A DNA stretch of 64,000 bases from Aeromonas lusitana. GTDB taxonomy: Bacteria > Pseudomonadota > Gammaproteobacteria > Enterobacterales > Aeromonadaceae. The notes under the pieces were generated by a model that had not been told where the DNA came from, made no database searches, and saw nothing but the letters and a program-made list of their open reading frames with translations. Positions 29,264 through 40,524 of this stretch are shown here, in pieces; the stretch's first letter is position 1; each line of letters begins with the position of its first letter. The stretch covers positions 124,001 to 188,000 of the forward strand of contig NZ_PGCP01000005.1 of the NCBI RefSeq assembly GCF_002812985.1, read 5' to 3'. Both the position numbers and the translations under genes were made by a program.

Positions 29264-29567
29264 CAAGCTCTGCTTGAGGTGATAGATCTCGCGTAACTTA
29301 ATTACAGGAAAAAACGGCCATGTAACGCCCCATCCTCTTATGTACGGTTGGTACATTTTGGATATTTCTAGCATGTTAAACCCTATCAGCGCAGCATATT
29401 GAAGTAACTCACCTACTTGTTCGGCTCTTATTTAGTTTGTCAAAGGCTATGGGTACAACCCCATTAAAAAAAGCCTATCGCGCAATAAATAAAAATCATC
29501 AGTACATTTTTAAATTTAAAATCACTATCAATAACGACAGCTAAAAATTATTTCTGGCCAAATGGCC
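29264..29567. other. AT-rich non-coding stretch in the insert
   Basis: No intact gene is visible. On the minus strand a short frame between about 29174 and 29430 reads RAEQVGELLQYAALIGFNML after a stop codon. That looks like the helical tail of a real protein before running into the repeat region, so it may be a gene remnant. The rest is very AT-rich. Confidence 0.4.
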
Positions 29568-29810
29568 CTACTCGGGCGATTCAACCTGGATAAATATTCG
29601 CTGAGGGCTTCTCTTGCTCACCTCACGCTTGCAGCTTCTGGTCTCAGTCTTAGTATCCACATAGCTAATACTACGAAGGTGAAGCACTAAGTCTCTAGCA
29701 ATTTTTATCGGAATCTTTAGCTACTCAGCAACATTATAAAAATCGAAAAAACCATACAGAAACCCCCATCCTGCGATCTGTTGAGCCATTGGTTTCAGCT
29801 TACTATCCAT
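29568..29810 (-). pseudogene. Small ORF interrupted by an in-frame TAG, possible CaiF/GrlA-type regulator remnant
   Basis: AAGGAG followed by ATG at 29810 opens an 80-codon frame beginning MDSKLKPMAQQIAGWGF. Codon 30 is TAG (29721-29723), after which the same frame continues with LKIPIKIARDLVLHLRSI and ends SPQRIFIQVESPE. Good translation signals, protein-like sequence on both sides of the stop and an otherwise open frame suggest a recently broken gene. The layout (helix-turn-helix-like middle, then basic tail ending in a beta strand) is weakly like CaiF/GrlA activators; that is a guess. Confidence 0.4.
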
Positions 29811-29926
29811 ACCGCTCCTTGATTTCAGAGGGATCTCAACGCTCCCAAGGACAACTGGATAGCAACCAGAAAGCAGCTACCCAGAAGTTCAAAATTAGCT
29901 TTGACTCAGGTTTAGTTAGCGCTGAG

Positions 29927-30550
29927 TTATACTATGTCGGTTAACATAGCGGTTAGTTCTTTAATATTCAAACGGACACAATATGTAGGCCGGCCTCGCT
30001 CAAAGCGCCACCCTTCCGACAGAGGTCCTGTATCAACAACATCAAAACCGAATTCGTCAAGCAATGCTGCTACAGTTGCTTTACTTTCTTCATCATCCCC
30101 GGCAATTGGAAGCGCTCGTCGGTCAATTGCATTTGCGGGAAGCCCATCAGTTTCGAGATCGGTCATTGTGATAGCATTAAATGCTTTGACCACCCGCGCT
30201 GAGGGTAAATGGTGGGCCAGTAATTCACTTGTTGTGGTTAGCTGTTCATCCAGTTCTGCTATACGGCCATCTCGGTCTGGATAATAGTTGTTCACATCAA
30301 TGACTATCTTTCCTGCTAATGAAGCGACAGGCACGCTACGGTAGGCGAAGAGCGGGATAGCGACAATAACGATATCACCAAATGCTACCGCCTCATCAAC
30401 AGAACCCACCTGACACCCTATTGCATAAGGCAAGCTAAACAAAGACTTAGGGTCCCTGGAATTACTCAGCATGACTTGATGACCCACCCTTGTAGCCAGC
30501 TTACCTATAGCCCGCCCCACAACACCTGCACCAATAATTCCAATTTTCAT
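29927..30550 (-). CDS. NADPH-dependent F420 reductase-like dinucleotide-binding oxidoreductase
   Basis: ATG 30550 with GGAG upstream gives MKIGIIGAGVVGRAIGKLAT, a Rossmann fold with GAGVVG for NADP binding; the frame from 30616 adds 22 residues before this. The 207-residue protein includes IVIVAIPLFAY, IVIDVNNYYP and VVKAFNAI, typical of the FNO/YqeC-like NADP oxidoreductase group (COG2085). Substrate is unknown; bacteria of this kind lack F420, so another substrate is likely. It is divergent from the LysR gene, which probably controls it. Confidence 0.85.
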   Translation of the reverse strand: MKIGIIGAGVVGRAIGKLATRVGHQVMLSNSRDPKSLFSLPYAIGCQVGSVDEAVAFGDIVIVAIPLFAYRSVPVASLAGKIVIDVNNYYPDRDGRIAELDEQLTTTSELLAHHLPSARVVKAFNAITMTDLETDGLPANAIDRRALPIAGDDEESKATVAALLDEFGFDVVDTGPLSEGWRFERGRPTYCVRLNIKELTAMLTDIV

Positions 30551-30582
30551 ATATTTTACTCCAGTGTTTAGTAGATAGCAGG

Positions 30583-30600
30583 TAGTATGATTACGTACTA
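30583..30600. promoter_or_regulatory. Inverted repeat in the oxidoreductase/LysR spacer
   Basis: TAGTA-N8-TACTA lies in the 104-bp divergent spacer, 32 bp upstream of the oxidoreductase start. It has the T-N11-A-like form favoured by LysR regulators. Binding by the adjacent regulator is inference. Confidence 0.4.
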
Positions 30601-30654
30601 AAGTCAGATAAATCACATTATCGTTGTTTAACTAGCAACAAGCGGTAGGTAATC

Positions 30655-31560
30655 ATGGATAGACTGACAAGCATGAGTGTGTTCGTCAAAGCTGCCGAGC
30701 TCGGTTCATTTGCTGCAACAGCCGGAGTTCTGGAAATATCGCCACAAATGGTTGCGAAGCATATTGCATTTTTAGAAGCACAACTGGGCATCGTATTGTT
30801 GAACCGCACAACGCGGCGGCAGAGCCTGACTGATGTCGGTCAGGCCTACTATGAAAGATGTAAAATTATTTTATCTGAGGTGGAATCTGCTGATTCACTG
30901 GCCTTTGATATGCATACTAAGCCGAAAGGAATAATTAAAGTAAGCGCGCCAGTGACTTTTGGCGCTATTAGAATGCCTAGTTTCATTTCTCGTTTTTTGT
31001 CCTCTTATCCCGAAATTCAGATAGATTTATCCCTGAATGATCGTTTTGTCGATCCTCTGGAGGAAGGCATTGAAGTAATGATCAGAATTGGCGAACTGGA
31101 AGATTCTTCCATGATAGCTCGAAGGCTTGCACCTTACCGACTGATAGCCTGCGCCTCACCTGAATATCTGGCAAAGCGAGGAAATCCAGATACGGTAGCG
31201 GAGTTAACGATGCATGACTGTCTTATCTACACCAACTGGTCGACTACTTCCCTGTACCGGTGGCGTTTTACTCGCAATGGAAAAGTAGAGGAGGTTTCGG
31301 TCAATGGCCGTTTCAGGTGTAATGACTGGAAGGCTTTACTGCATGCGGCGATATCTGGTTTTGGAATTACTCTTGGTCCAGAAACAATTCTGGACCAAGA
31401 AGTGAAAGCAGGACGACTCGTTCGAGTGCTAAATAACTACGAAGGGCCTTCCAAACCAATGCATGTTGTCTATCCGTCATTGCGTAAACCGACAATAAAG
31501 CAGCGGTGTTTTGTTGACGAAATAATTTCTGAATTTGGAATGCAGGAAGATATATGTTGA
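30655..31560 (+). CDS. LysR-family transcriptional regulator
   Basis: The 301-residue protein has an N-terminal winged HTH (MDRLTSMSVFVKAAELGSFA, then QMVAKHIAFLEAQLGIVLLNRTTRRQSLT) and a LysR effector domain from about residue 90 with IIKVSAPVTFG. Length is standard for the family. It belongs to the large CrgA/DmlR-like group. It is divergent from the oxidoreductase and is the only intact regulator in the insert. Codon use is more AT-rich than in the flanking genes, consistent with transfer. Confidence 0.93.
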   Translation: MDRLTSMSVFVKAAELGSFAATAGVLEISPQMVAKHIAFLEAQLGIVLLNRTTRRQSLTDVGQAYYERCKIILSEVESADSLAFDMHTKPKGIIKVSAPVTFGAIRMPSFISRFLSSYPEIQIDLSLNDRFVDPLEEGIEVMIRIGELEDSSMIARRLAPYRLIACASPEYLAKRGNPDTVAELTMHDCLIYTNWSTTSLYRWRFTRNGKVEEVSVNGRFRCNDWKALLHAAISGFGITLGPETILDQEVKAGRLVRVLNNYEGPSKPMHVVYPSLRKPTIKQRCFVDEIISEFGMQEDIC

Positions 31561-31887
31561 ATTCATTCTGTATATCCATGATTCAGCTTAGCAAAATGGT
31601 CACTTCGCAGCCAAATAGTAATTTAGCGCTGCTTTTACACCCTCAGCCGAAGCTAGGCAGGGTCTGATCGGGGTGAAAGTTTTTGACAGATAGCTGGTGA
31701 GTTTGACTCAGCAAGAAGGCCGCTCTGGTTTACCCCAAGAAAAGCCATCAAGCGGGTATTTTGATCGGTTTAGCACAAGGTCCACCCGCTACCGGTAGAT
31801 GCCTGCGTTGCCGATACCGGAACCTAATCGGCTCATCACTAGATCAGTTCCTGCTTCATAAATTACAGTTAATCTCCGTAAAAAATG
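31561..31887. other. Non-coding right part of the insert
   Basis: No gene, terminator or promoter was recognised between the LysR stop and the right repeat. Both strands show frequent stops. Composition is intermediate between the insert genes and the flanking chromosome. Confidence 0.5.
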
Positions 31888-31944
31888 AAAAGGCCCTGCA
31901 GATGCAGGGCCTTGGTCTCTTTAACGCAGTGCTTTTCACACTTG
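31888..31944 (-). terminator. gcvP terminator within the right copy of the 57-bp repeat
   Basis: Read on the minus strand, the stem GGCCCTGC-ATCT-GCAGGGCC is followed by TTTTCATTTTTT, a good terminator just after gcvP. The whole 57-bp segment is repeated at 29069-29125 with three mismatches. Confidence 0.85.
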
Positions 31945-31946
31945 CA

Positions 31947-34823
<2,877 letters not shown>

Positions 34824-35061
34824 TTCCCTGATTTCCTGCTAAATAGGTCCTGCTAATAAGTCCTGATAGACATTCCCGAGCCGGCGGCGCCGGCTCCACT
34901 CATGTTCTGTGTCACGGGCACTGGGTACGGACACGGGATGCGGCTGGCGCATCCAGGGGGTCGCGGTTCTGGCACCTGTCCGTCTCATCCAAGAGGAGAG
35001 AAGGGCTGGCACGGGCGACTTCACCCGGCCGCCAGCGTACCAAGGCGGCTGGCGGCCAAAC
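34824..35061 (-). other. gcvP leader after the gcvH terminator
   Basis: About 240 nt lie between the terminator and gcvP. A strong GC palindrome (GAGCCGGCG/CGCCGGCTC, 34879-34897) sits near the gcvP end, followed by repeated TTAGCAGGA-like elements before the ATG. I saw no glycine-riboswitch signature (no CACCGAAGG-type core). It may hold a separate promoter. Confidence 0.35.
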
Positions 35062-35090
35062 AAAAAGGCCCTGCAAATTATTGCAGGGCC
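35062..35090 (-). terminator. Intrinsic terminator between gcvH and gcvP
   Basis: A perfect 10-bp stem GGCCCTGCAA/TTGCAGGGCC with a 4-nt loop is followed on the minus strand by TTTTTGTTT, eight bp after the gcvH stop. It should reduce transcription into gcvP, unlike the uninterrupted E. coli operon. The stem resembles the terminator after gcvP. Confidence 0.85.
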
Positions 35091-35098
35091 CGGCATTC

Positions 35099-35488
35099 TT
35101 AGTCTTCGTCGACCACGTTCTGGTAGCCTTCGGCATCCAGCAGATTGGCGAGCTCGGAGGCGTCGTCCAGCTTGATGCGGAACAACCAGCCGGCGCCGTA
35201 GGGATCGGAGTTGACCAGCTCTGGGCTGCCTTCCAGCTCTTCGTTGATGGCGATGATCTCGCCGCTCACCGGGCTGTAGATGTCGGAGGCGGCTTTCACC
35301 GACTCGGCCACGGCGCAATCTTCACCGGCGCCGATTTGCTTGCCCACTTCCGGCAGATCGACGAACACCATGTCTCCCAGCAGATCCTGGGCGTGCTCTG
35401 TGATACCGACCACGGCCTCACCGTTGGCTTCAACACGGACCCACTCGTGGGAGGTGGCATATTTCAGTTCGCTCGGGATATGGCTCAT
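35099..35488 (-). CDS. gcvH: Glycine cleavage H-protein
   Basis: ATG 35488 gives the family start [17 protein letters not shown] and 129 residues, the E. coli length; the frame from 35554 adds an unrelated extension. The lipoylated lysine is in [16 protein letters not shown] near residue 65. GcvH shuttles the aminomethyl and reducing equivalents between GcvP, GcvT and lipoamide dehydrogenase. It sits between gcvT (78-bp gap) and a terminator. Confidence 0.98.
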   Translation of the reverse strand: MSHIPSELKYATSHEWVRVEANGEAVVGITEHAQDLLGDMVFVDLPEVGKQIGAGEDCAVAESVKAASDIYSPVSGEIIAINEELEGSPELVNSDPYGAGWLFRIKLDDASELANLLDAEGYQNVVDED

Positions 35489-35566
35489 TTCTGCTTCCTT
35501 TATGCTCTTGAATCGCTTCGACAAAAAGAACTGGCGAAGGGTGACTCCCTTCACCGCAATAGATTG

Positions 35567-36664
35567 TTACACCAATGGCTGGCCGTTGCGCACGAAGGCC
35601 GGTTTGGTGACCTTCACAGTGACCAGCTTCTTGCGGATCTCCACCTGGGCCTCGGTGCCGATATCGCGGGGCACCCGCGCCAGGGCGATGCTGTACCCCA
35701 GGGTTGGTGAGAAGGAGCCGGAGGTGATAATCCCCTCACGCTGCTCACCGCTCTCGCTGGTAAAGGTGACCGGCATGCCGGCACGCAGCACCCCTTTCTC
35801 TTCCATCACCAGACCCACCAATTTGGGCTGGGTACCGGCGGCCTTCTGGGCTTCCAGGGCGGCGCGGCCGATAAACTGGCGATCGCTGGGTTCCCAGGCC
35901 AGGGTCCAGGCCATGTTGGCGGCCAGCGGAGAGATAGACTCGTCCATGTCCTGGCCGTAGAGGTTCATGCCGGCTTCGAGGCGCAGGGTGTCACGGGCAC
36001 CGAGACCACAGGGGGCCACGCCGTTGTCCAGCAGCGCCTGCCAGAGGGCGCAGGCCTGCGGCTCGGGCACCACTATCTCGTAACCGTCTTCGCCTGTGTA
36101 GCCTGTGGTAGCGATGAAGAGATCGCCGGCCTGCACGCCGAAGAAGGGCTTCATGCCCGCCACGGCGGCGTTTTGCTCAGGGGTGAACACCTTGGCCGCC
36201 TTGGCCTTGGCCTGCGGGCCCTGCACCGCGATCATGGCGAGTTCCGGGCGCTCGGTGACGCTCACGGCAAAGTCGATGGCGTGGTGGCGGATCCAGGCCA
36301 GGTCTTTCTCGCGGGTGGCGGAGTTCACCACCAGGCGGTAGAAGGTGTCGCCGAGATAATAGGTGATGAGGTCATCGATGACGCCACCGTCCGGGTTGAG
36401 CATGCCGCTGTAGAGGGCCTTGCCGGGGACGGTGAGCTTGGCCACGTCGTTGGCCAGCAGGTGTTGCAAGAAGGCTTTGACGCGCTCGCCGGTCAAGTCG
36501 ACGATGGTCATGTGGGAGACATCGAACATGCCCGCATCGGTGCGCACCGCGTGGTGTTCTTCGAGCTGGGAGCCGTAGTTTATGGGCATTTCCCAACCGT
36601 GGAAGTCCACCATCTTGGCACCGGCTTCCAGGTGCTTGGGATGCAGTACAGTAGTCTGGATCAT
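35567..36664 (-). CDS. gcvT: Aminomethyltransferase, T-protein
   Basis: The 365-residue T-protein (E. coli 364) transfers the methylene group from GcvH to tetrahydrofolate, releasing ammonia. Visible signatures are [14 protein letters not shown], the folate-site region [12 protein letters not shown] near residue 190 and [19 protein letters not shown]. It is the first gcv gene, with about 145 nt between the probable promoter -10 and its start. Confidence 0.98.
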   Translation of the reverse strand: MIQTTVLHPKHLEAGAKMVDFHGWEMPINYGSQLEEHHAVRTDAGMFDVSHMTIVDLTGERVKAFLQHLLANDVAKLTVPGKALYSGMLNPDGGVIDDLITYYLGDTFYRLVVNSATREKDLAWIRHHAIDFAVSVTERPELAMIAVQGPQAKAKAAKVFTPEQNAAVAGMKPFFGVQAGDLFIATTGYTGEDGYEIVVPEPQACALWQALLDNGVAPCGLGARDTLRLEAGMNLYGQDMDESISPLAANMAWTLAWEPSDRQFIGRAALEAQKAAGTQPKLVGLVMEEKGVLRAGMPVTFTSESGEQREGIITSGSFSPTLGYSIALARVPRDIGTEAQVEIRKKLVTVKVTKPAFVRNGQPLV

Positions 36665-36814
36665 CGCATTCTTTCCTTAGCAAAGAGCCCTAAAGCGTTA
36701 GCGGCAACACCTGCGACGTCCATCTCGCTGACCTCTCGGGAAGAGAGACAGGATCACAAGGTCTGTGCTCGTTCCTGCCCTTGCCGGGCAAGAGTGATTC
36801 CTTGAACGGAGCGG

Positions 36815-36820
36815 ATTATA
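36815..36820 (-). promoter_or_regulatory. Probable -10 element of the gcvT promoter
   Basis: A perfect TATAAT occurs on the minus strand 150 bp upstream of gcvT. The best -35 at 17 bp (GCGGTA) is weak, suggesting activation, as by GcvA or Lrp in E. coli; no site was assigned. Confidence 0.45.
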
Positions 36821-37000
36821 TGACAAGAGCGAGATGCTACCGCTCAAAAAAAACTAATCCGCCCCCGTTAAACTGACACCAGACACTAAGGCAAAAACAG
36901 TGATAAAAACAGTAGAGGAGCGGCTTTTGCGGGATTTAATGTTGATTTTCACCGTTTCGTCACAATTTACAGAAAAACGTTTCGCCTCGCGCCAACATTA

Positions 37001-37032
37001 AAGGCTGGTCCCCGGAAGGGACATTCAGCCTT
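37001..37032 (-). terminator. Terminator hairpin after ubiI
   Basis: AAGGCTG...CAGCCTT with an inner GTCCC/GGGAC stem forms a bulged hairpin 37 bp after the ubiI stop. On the minus strand it is followed by TTTAAT. Termination strength is moderate. Confidence 0.5.
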
Positions 37033-37069
37033 GTCAGATTAGATTTATTGTTAAAAACCCCGAGTAGGA

Positions 37070-38305
37070 TTAGATTTTTTCACCCTTGGCCAGGGCCGGC
37101 AGCTCACCGTCCAGCCCCATGGCGGCCCGGATCACCTGGGTTTTGAGGGGCGTCAGGGCATCGACGGCCCGCAGCCCCAGCCCGCGCACCAGCTTCTTGA
37201 GCGGATTGCTGCCACCAAATAGCCGCTTGAGCCCTTCCATCGCCGCCAGCATGCGGGCGGCTTCGCTCTTGCGCCAGCGCTCGTAACCGCGCAGGTTCGC
37301 AAGCAAGCCTATGTCCGCGCCCGCGCGCTGGCTCTTGAGCAGTTGCTCGGCCAGGGCCGCCGCGTCCAGCAGGCCGAGGTTCACCCCCTGCCCCGCCAAC
37401 GGGTGTATGGTGTGGGCGGCATCCCCCACTAGCACCAGCCGCTCGCGGGCAAAGTCGCGAGCATAACGGGCGGTGAGCGGGATGGCGCTGCGCGCCCCTT
37501 CCACCTTGCACAAGCCGAGCCGACCATCGAAGGCCGCCATAAGCTGGCGGTTGAACTGCTCCTCATCGCAGTCGCACAGGGCCTCGGCCCGGGCGGCGGG
37601 AATGGACCAGACGATGGAGCAGAGATCCGGCTGCCACAGGGGCAGGAAGGCGAGCGGCCCATCCGGGGTGAAGATCTGGCGTGCCACCCCGTCATGAGGC
37701 TCCGCAGTGCGCACCGTCGCCACCAGGGCGTGGTGGCCGTAATCCCAGCTAGTAAGCGGAATATCGGCCTGGCGGCGCACCCAGGAGTGAGCGCCGTCGG
37801 CCGCCACCACCAGCTTGGCCGAGAGGGCGCGGCCATCGTCCAGCAGCAGGACGGCCCCCGCCTCGCCGCATTGCAGGCTCTGGGCCCGCGCCGGGGTGAG
37901 CAGTTGGATATTGCTAGCTCCATTACTACCACCAAGAATGGCATCGAGCAGGGCCAGCTGAATGACCCGGTTCTCCACGATATGGCCGAGGGCCGACTGG
38001 CGCAGGCTGGCGGCGTCAAAATCGATATGGCCGAAGCTGTCTTGCTCCCACACCGCCATCTTGTCGTAAGGCTGCAGCCGCCGCCCCTCGATGCCGGCCC
38101 AGGCGCCGACCCCCTGCAATATGTGCTGGCTGGCGAGGCTCAGGGCGCTGACCCGGTTGTCTGGCGCCTCTCCGAGCGCGGGCTCGGGCAACTGGCCCTC
38201 CACCACGGCTACGCTCAGGGCGCTGTTTTTCAGGGCGGCGGCGAGCCCGAGGCCCACCATGCCGCCCCCTACTATAACCAGATCCACCGTCTGCATTTGC
38301 ATCAT
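37070..38305 (-). CDS. ubiI: Ubiquinone C5-hydroxylase UbiI
   Basis: The 411-residue FAD monooxygenase has the dinucleotide motif DLVIVGGGMVGLGLA at the N-terminus, the DG motif LVVAADGAHSWVRRQ near 180 and LVGDAAHTIHPLAGQGVNLG near 290. It hydroxylates C5 of the ubiquinone ring with O2 and NADPH. It follows ubiH by 67 bp and precedes gcvT, as in E. coli where it was called visC. Together with ubiTUV, the window encodes both aerobic and anaerobic hydroxylation routes. Confidence 0.92.
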   Translation of the reverse strand: MMQMQTVDLVIVGGGMVGLGLAAALKNSALSVAVVEGQLPEPALGEAPDNRVSALSLASQHILQGVGAWAGIEGRRLQPYDKMAVWEQDSFGHIDFDAASLRQSALGHIVENRVIQLALLDAILGGSNGASNIQLLTPARAQSLQCGEAGAVLLLDDGRALSAKLVVAADGAHSWVRRQADIPLTSWDYGHHALVATVRTAEPHDGVARQIFTPDGPLAFLPLWQPDLCSIVWSIPAARAEALCDCDEEQFNRQLMAAFDGRLGLCKVEGARSAIPLTARYARDFARERLVLVGDAAHTIHPLAGQGVNLGLLDAAALAEQLLKSQRAGADIGLLANLRGYERWRKSEAARMLAAMEGLKRLFGGSNPLKKLVRGLGLRAVDALTPLKTQVIRAAMGLDGELPALAKGEKI

Positions 38306-38372
38306 CTATTCCTTCACAGGCCGGCCGCCTTGGCCACCGGCATCATCAATCAATTGGCAGGGGAGCCTGCCC

Positions 38373-39593
38373 TCATCTCGTCGTCTGGCTGACGAAGCCC
38401 AGGGTCTGGGCCGCCAGCGGCCCCTTGAGGCAGGCAAATCGCCCCATCAGGGAGAGTGCCAGGTTGCGGCCCGCCACCAGAGGGCCATGACCGTTGGAGA
38501 AGAGCTGAGCCAGGGACGAGGTCAGCCAGATGGTGTGGTCCTGATCGTCACGGCGCTGACGCCAGTAGCCGCTGAGCACCTCAAAGCTACCGATGTCCTC
38601 CCCGGCCGCGAGCGCCCTGGCCACCGCCTGGGTGAGCAGGTCGAGGTCGCGCATACCGAGGTTGAAGCCCTGGCCGGCGATGGGGTGCAGCAGATGAGCG
38701 GCATTGCCCACCAGCACGGTGCGCTGGGCCAGAGGATAGTCGGTGGCGCACAGGGCCAGGGGATAAGCGTGACGCGTGCCGGTGCGTTCGAAGCGCCCGA
38801 GCCGCCAGCCAAACGCCTGCTGCAGGCGGGCGAGAAAAGCGTCGTCATCCAGCCCCATCAGCTCGTCCGCCTGATCCCGCCGCACGCTCCACACCAGGGA
38901 GGAGAGCCCGTCCTGCATCGGCAAGAGCGCGAGCGGTCCCCCTTCGGTGAAACGCTCAAACGCCCGGCCGGCGGGATCTTCCGCCGTCTTGACCGTGGCT
39001 ATGATGGCGCTCTGCTCGTAGTCAAGGCGGGTGACCGGCAGCTTGAAGTGCTGGCGCACGAAGGAGTTGCCCCCATCGGCCGCCACCAGCAGCCGGGTCT
39101 GGTAGCGCTCGCCACTGGCCAGGGTCAGTGTCACCCCCTCCGCCAGCGGCTCTATGGTCGAGAGCTGGGCCGGGCAGTGCATCCTTATCTGGGGGCAGGC
39201 GGCGATCCCCTGCTGCAACGCTATGCCCGCCGCCGACAACTCGATCACCTGACCGAGTGCCGGCAAGCCATATTCCGCCGCAGAGAGGTGAGCCTGGCCG
39301 AAATGGCCTCTGTCCGACACGTGGATATGGGTGATGGGGGCGCAGTGGGGGGCGAAGCGAGGCCAGAGGCCGTGGCGGCCGAGGGCCTCGCAGGTGCCCG
39401 CCGACAGCGCGATGGCGCGGGCATCGAAACCGGGATGGGCGTTGAGTTCCGGGGCGCTCGCCTCCAGCAGCAGGATCTGCAGAGGCTCGCCCCCTGCATC
39501 GCGCAGGGCCGCGAGGGAGAGCGCCAGCACGGCGCCACTCATACCGCCGCCGACGATGGCCACATCGACGTGAACCAATTCAGATTGAGACAT
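38373..39593 (-). CDS. ubiH: Ubiquinone C6-hydroxylase (2-octaprenyl-6-methoxyphenol hydroxylase)
   Basis: The 406-residue FAD monooxygenase has VDVAIVGGGMSGAVLALSL, LLVAADGGNSFVRQHFK and LVGNAAHLLHPIAGQGFNLG; the Asn in VGNAAH (in place of Asp) is also found in E. coli UbiH as I recall it. It acts in aerobic ubiquinone synthesis. In E. coli pepP lies between ygfB and ubiH; here only 188 bp separate them and pepP is missing. Confidence 0.92.
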   Translation of the reverse strand: MSQSELVHVDVAIVGGGMSGAVLALSLAALRDAGGEPLQILLLEASAPELNAHPGFDARAIALSAGTCEALGRHGLWPRFAPHCAPITHIHVSDRGHFGQAHLSAAEYGLPALGQVIELSAAGIALQQGIAACPQIRMHCPAQLSTIEPLAEGVTLTLASGERYQTRLLVAADGGNSFVRQHFKLPVTRLDYEQSAIIATVKTAEDPAGRAFERFTEGGPLALLPMQDGLSSLVWSVRRDQADELMGLDDDAFLARLQQAFGWRLGRFERTGTRHAYPLALCATDYPLAQRTVLVGNAAHLLHPIAGQGFNLGMRDLDLLTQAVARALAAGEDIGSFEVLSGYWRQRRDDQDHTIWLTSSLAQLFSNGHGPLVAGRNLALSLMGRFACLKGPLAAQTLGFVSQTTR

Positions 39594-39736
39594 GAGATGA
39601 GGGAGAGAAGCGAAAACGTGGACTCATGCTATCACAAAGCGGGGGTGCAGGATGCGAAGCCACGGGCAAAAACACGGTGCCGTCAGGGGTTAATCGAGCG
39701 CGACCCCAGCAGCCGTCACGACAGACCACAAAAGAG

Positions 39737-39758
39737 CAGAGCGCCACGGGGCGCTCTG
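39737..39758 (-). terminator. Terminator after ygfB
   Basis: CAGAGCGCC/GGCGCTCTG forms a 9-bp stem with a 4-nt loop, followed on the minus strand by CTCTTTTG. It separates ygfB from ubiH, which would then need its own promoter in 39594-39736. Confidence 0.55.
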
Positions 39759-39781
39759 TTTCATCTTTTTGCCGGCAAGGA

Positions 39782-40351
39782 TCAATGCAGGGTTGGCGGG
39801 GTGCTCGGGGCATCCGGGCGCTTGCCGAACTCCTCGAACGCCATCATGACCCCGAGGCGCACGTGCTCGTACAGCACCAGGAAGGAGGCTTCGTTCTCCT
39901 CGTCCTCCTGATCGAACTCGGCAGAGACCTGGGTGATGCTGGCGATGTCCTGGATCATCTCCTGCAACTCCTCCGAGGCCTTGGAGAGCTCCTGCTGCAC
40001 CACGCCAAACCCGGCGAGGAAAGCCTGGGACCAATCCACCAGGGAGTCGATGCGCTCGTCGAGCGGCGCCTCGTCGCTTGGCAGCAGCAGTTCAACGCCC
40101 TTCTGGGCCATCAGGCTCTCGATGACGCCGTGATAGAGATCGGTCATCACCTGGCGCACCGGGGCCGGCAGACCGAAACCGTCGTTGACCAGATCGTTGA
40201 AAGGCGGCAGCCAGCTCTTGTCGTCCAGCACCACACCACCACAGACCAGGCCACAGATCACGCCATGGGCCTCGACAGCCGTTGCCATCAGCTCATGCTG
40301 CTCCATCAGGTCGGCCACGGCCGCGTATTTCAGGGGGTTTGTTTTGCTCAT
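39782..40351 (-). CDS. ygfB: UPF0149 family protein YgfB
   Basis: The 189-residue protein matches the UPF0149/YgfB family: EAHGVICGLVCGG near residue 28, LVNDGFGLPAP, and the helical acidic C-terminal half with EFDQEDEENEASFLVLYEHVRLG. In Pseudomonas a YgfB protein affects beta-lactamase regulation, but the molecular role here is unknown. It is divergent from zapA, a conserved arrangement. Confidence 0.9.
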   Translation of the reverse strand: MSKTNPLKYAAVADLMEQHELMATAVEAHGVICGLVCGGVVLDDKSWLPPFNDLVNDGFGLPAPVRQVMTDLYHGVIESLMAQKGVELLLPSDEAPLDERIDSLVDWSQAFLAGFGVVQQELSKASEELQEMIQDIASITQVSAEFDQEDEENEASFLVLYEHVRLGVMMAFEEFGKRPDAPSTPPTLH

Positions 40352-40524
40352 CTAAGATCCGCTCAAAGTTCAGGCAAATATGCGAAATTTATGGTCAGGA
40401 TCCTAGCATTCTCCCCCTTCCAGGGCCAGCAAGGCCTTGAAACTTCTGCATCTGCGCTATATAGTCCCGCCCAGTTGTCCACGTGGATAAAGGCGGAAAT
40501 CAGCCCCGCCGTATTGAGGAAGGC

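Larger units (their letters stand above)
29126..31887. mobile_element. AT-richer 2.76-kb inserted segment between direct repeats
   Basis: The stretch lies exactly between the two 57-bp repeats. By eye its G+C is far below that of the flanks (some 60-bp lines near 25%, the genes around the mid 40s). It contains three copies of an 11-bp motif, a decayed small ORF, an oxidoreductase and a LysR regulator, but no intact integrase or transposase. It could be a degenerate integrative element or a segment gained by homologous import; the repeat may be its attachment or duplicated target site. Confidence 0.6.
36665..37069. other. 405-bp spacer between gcvT and ubiI
   Basis: It contains the gcvT leader and promoter and, at its far end, the ubiI terminator hairpin. 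The leader has a small TGCCC/GGGCA stem but no glycine-riboswitch core. The middle (36840-37000) is AT-rich with no recognised site. No coding sequence was seen. Confidence 0.5.

Noticed and set aside
36665..36820. Glycine riboswitch expected before gcvT
   Set aside because: The leader lacks the conserved glycine-aptamer core (CACCGAAG-type and the paired GGA-containing joins), so no call was made.
39594..39781. Degenerate pepP between ygfB and ubiH
   Set aside because: Only 188 bp are present, with a terminator, and no Xaa-Pro aminopeptidase sequence in any frame.
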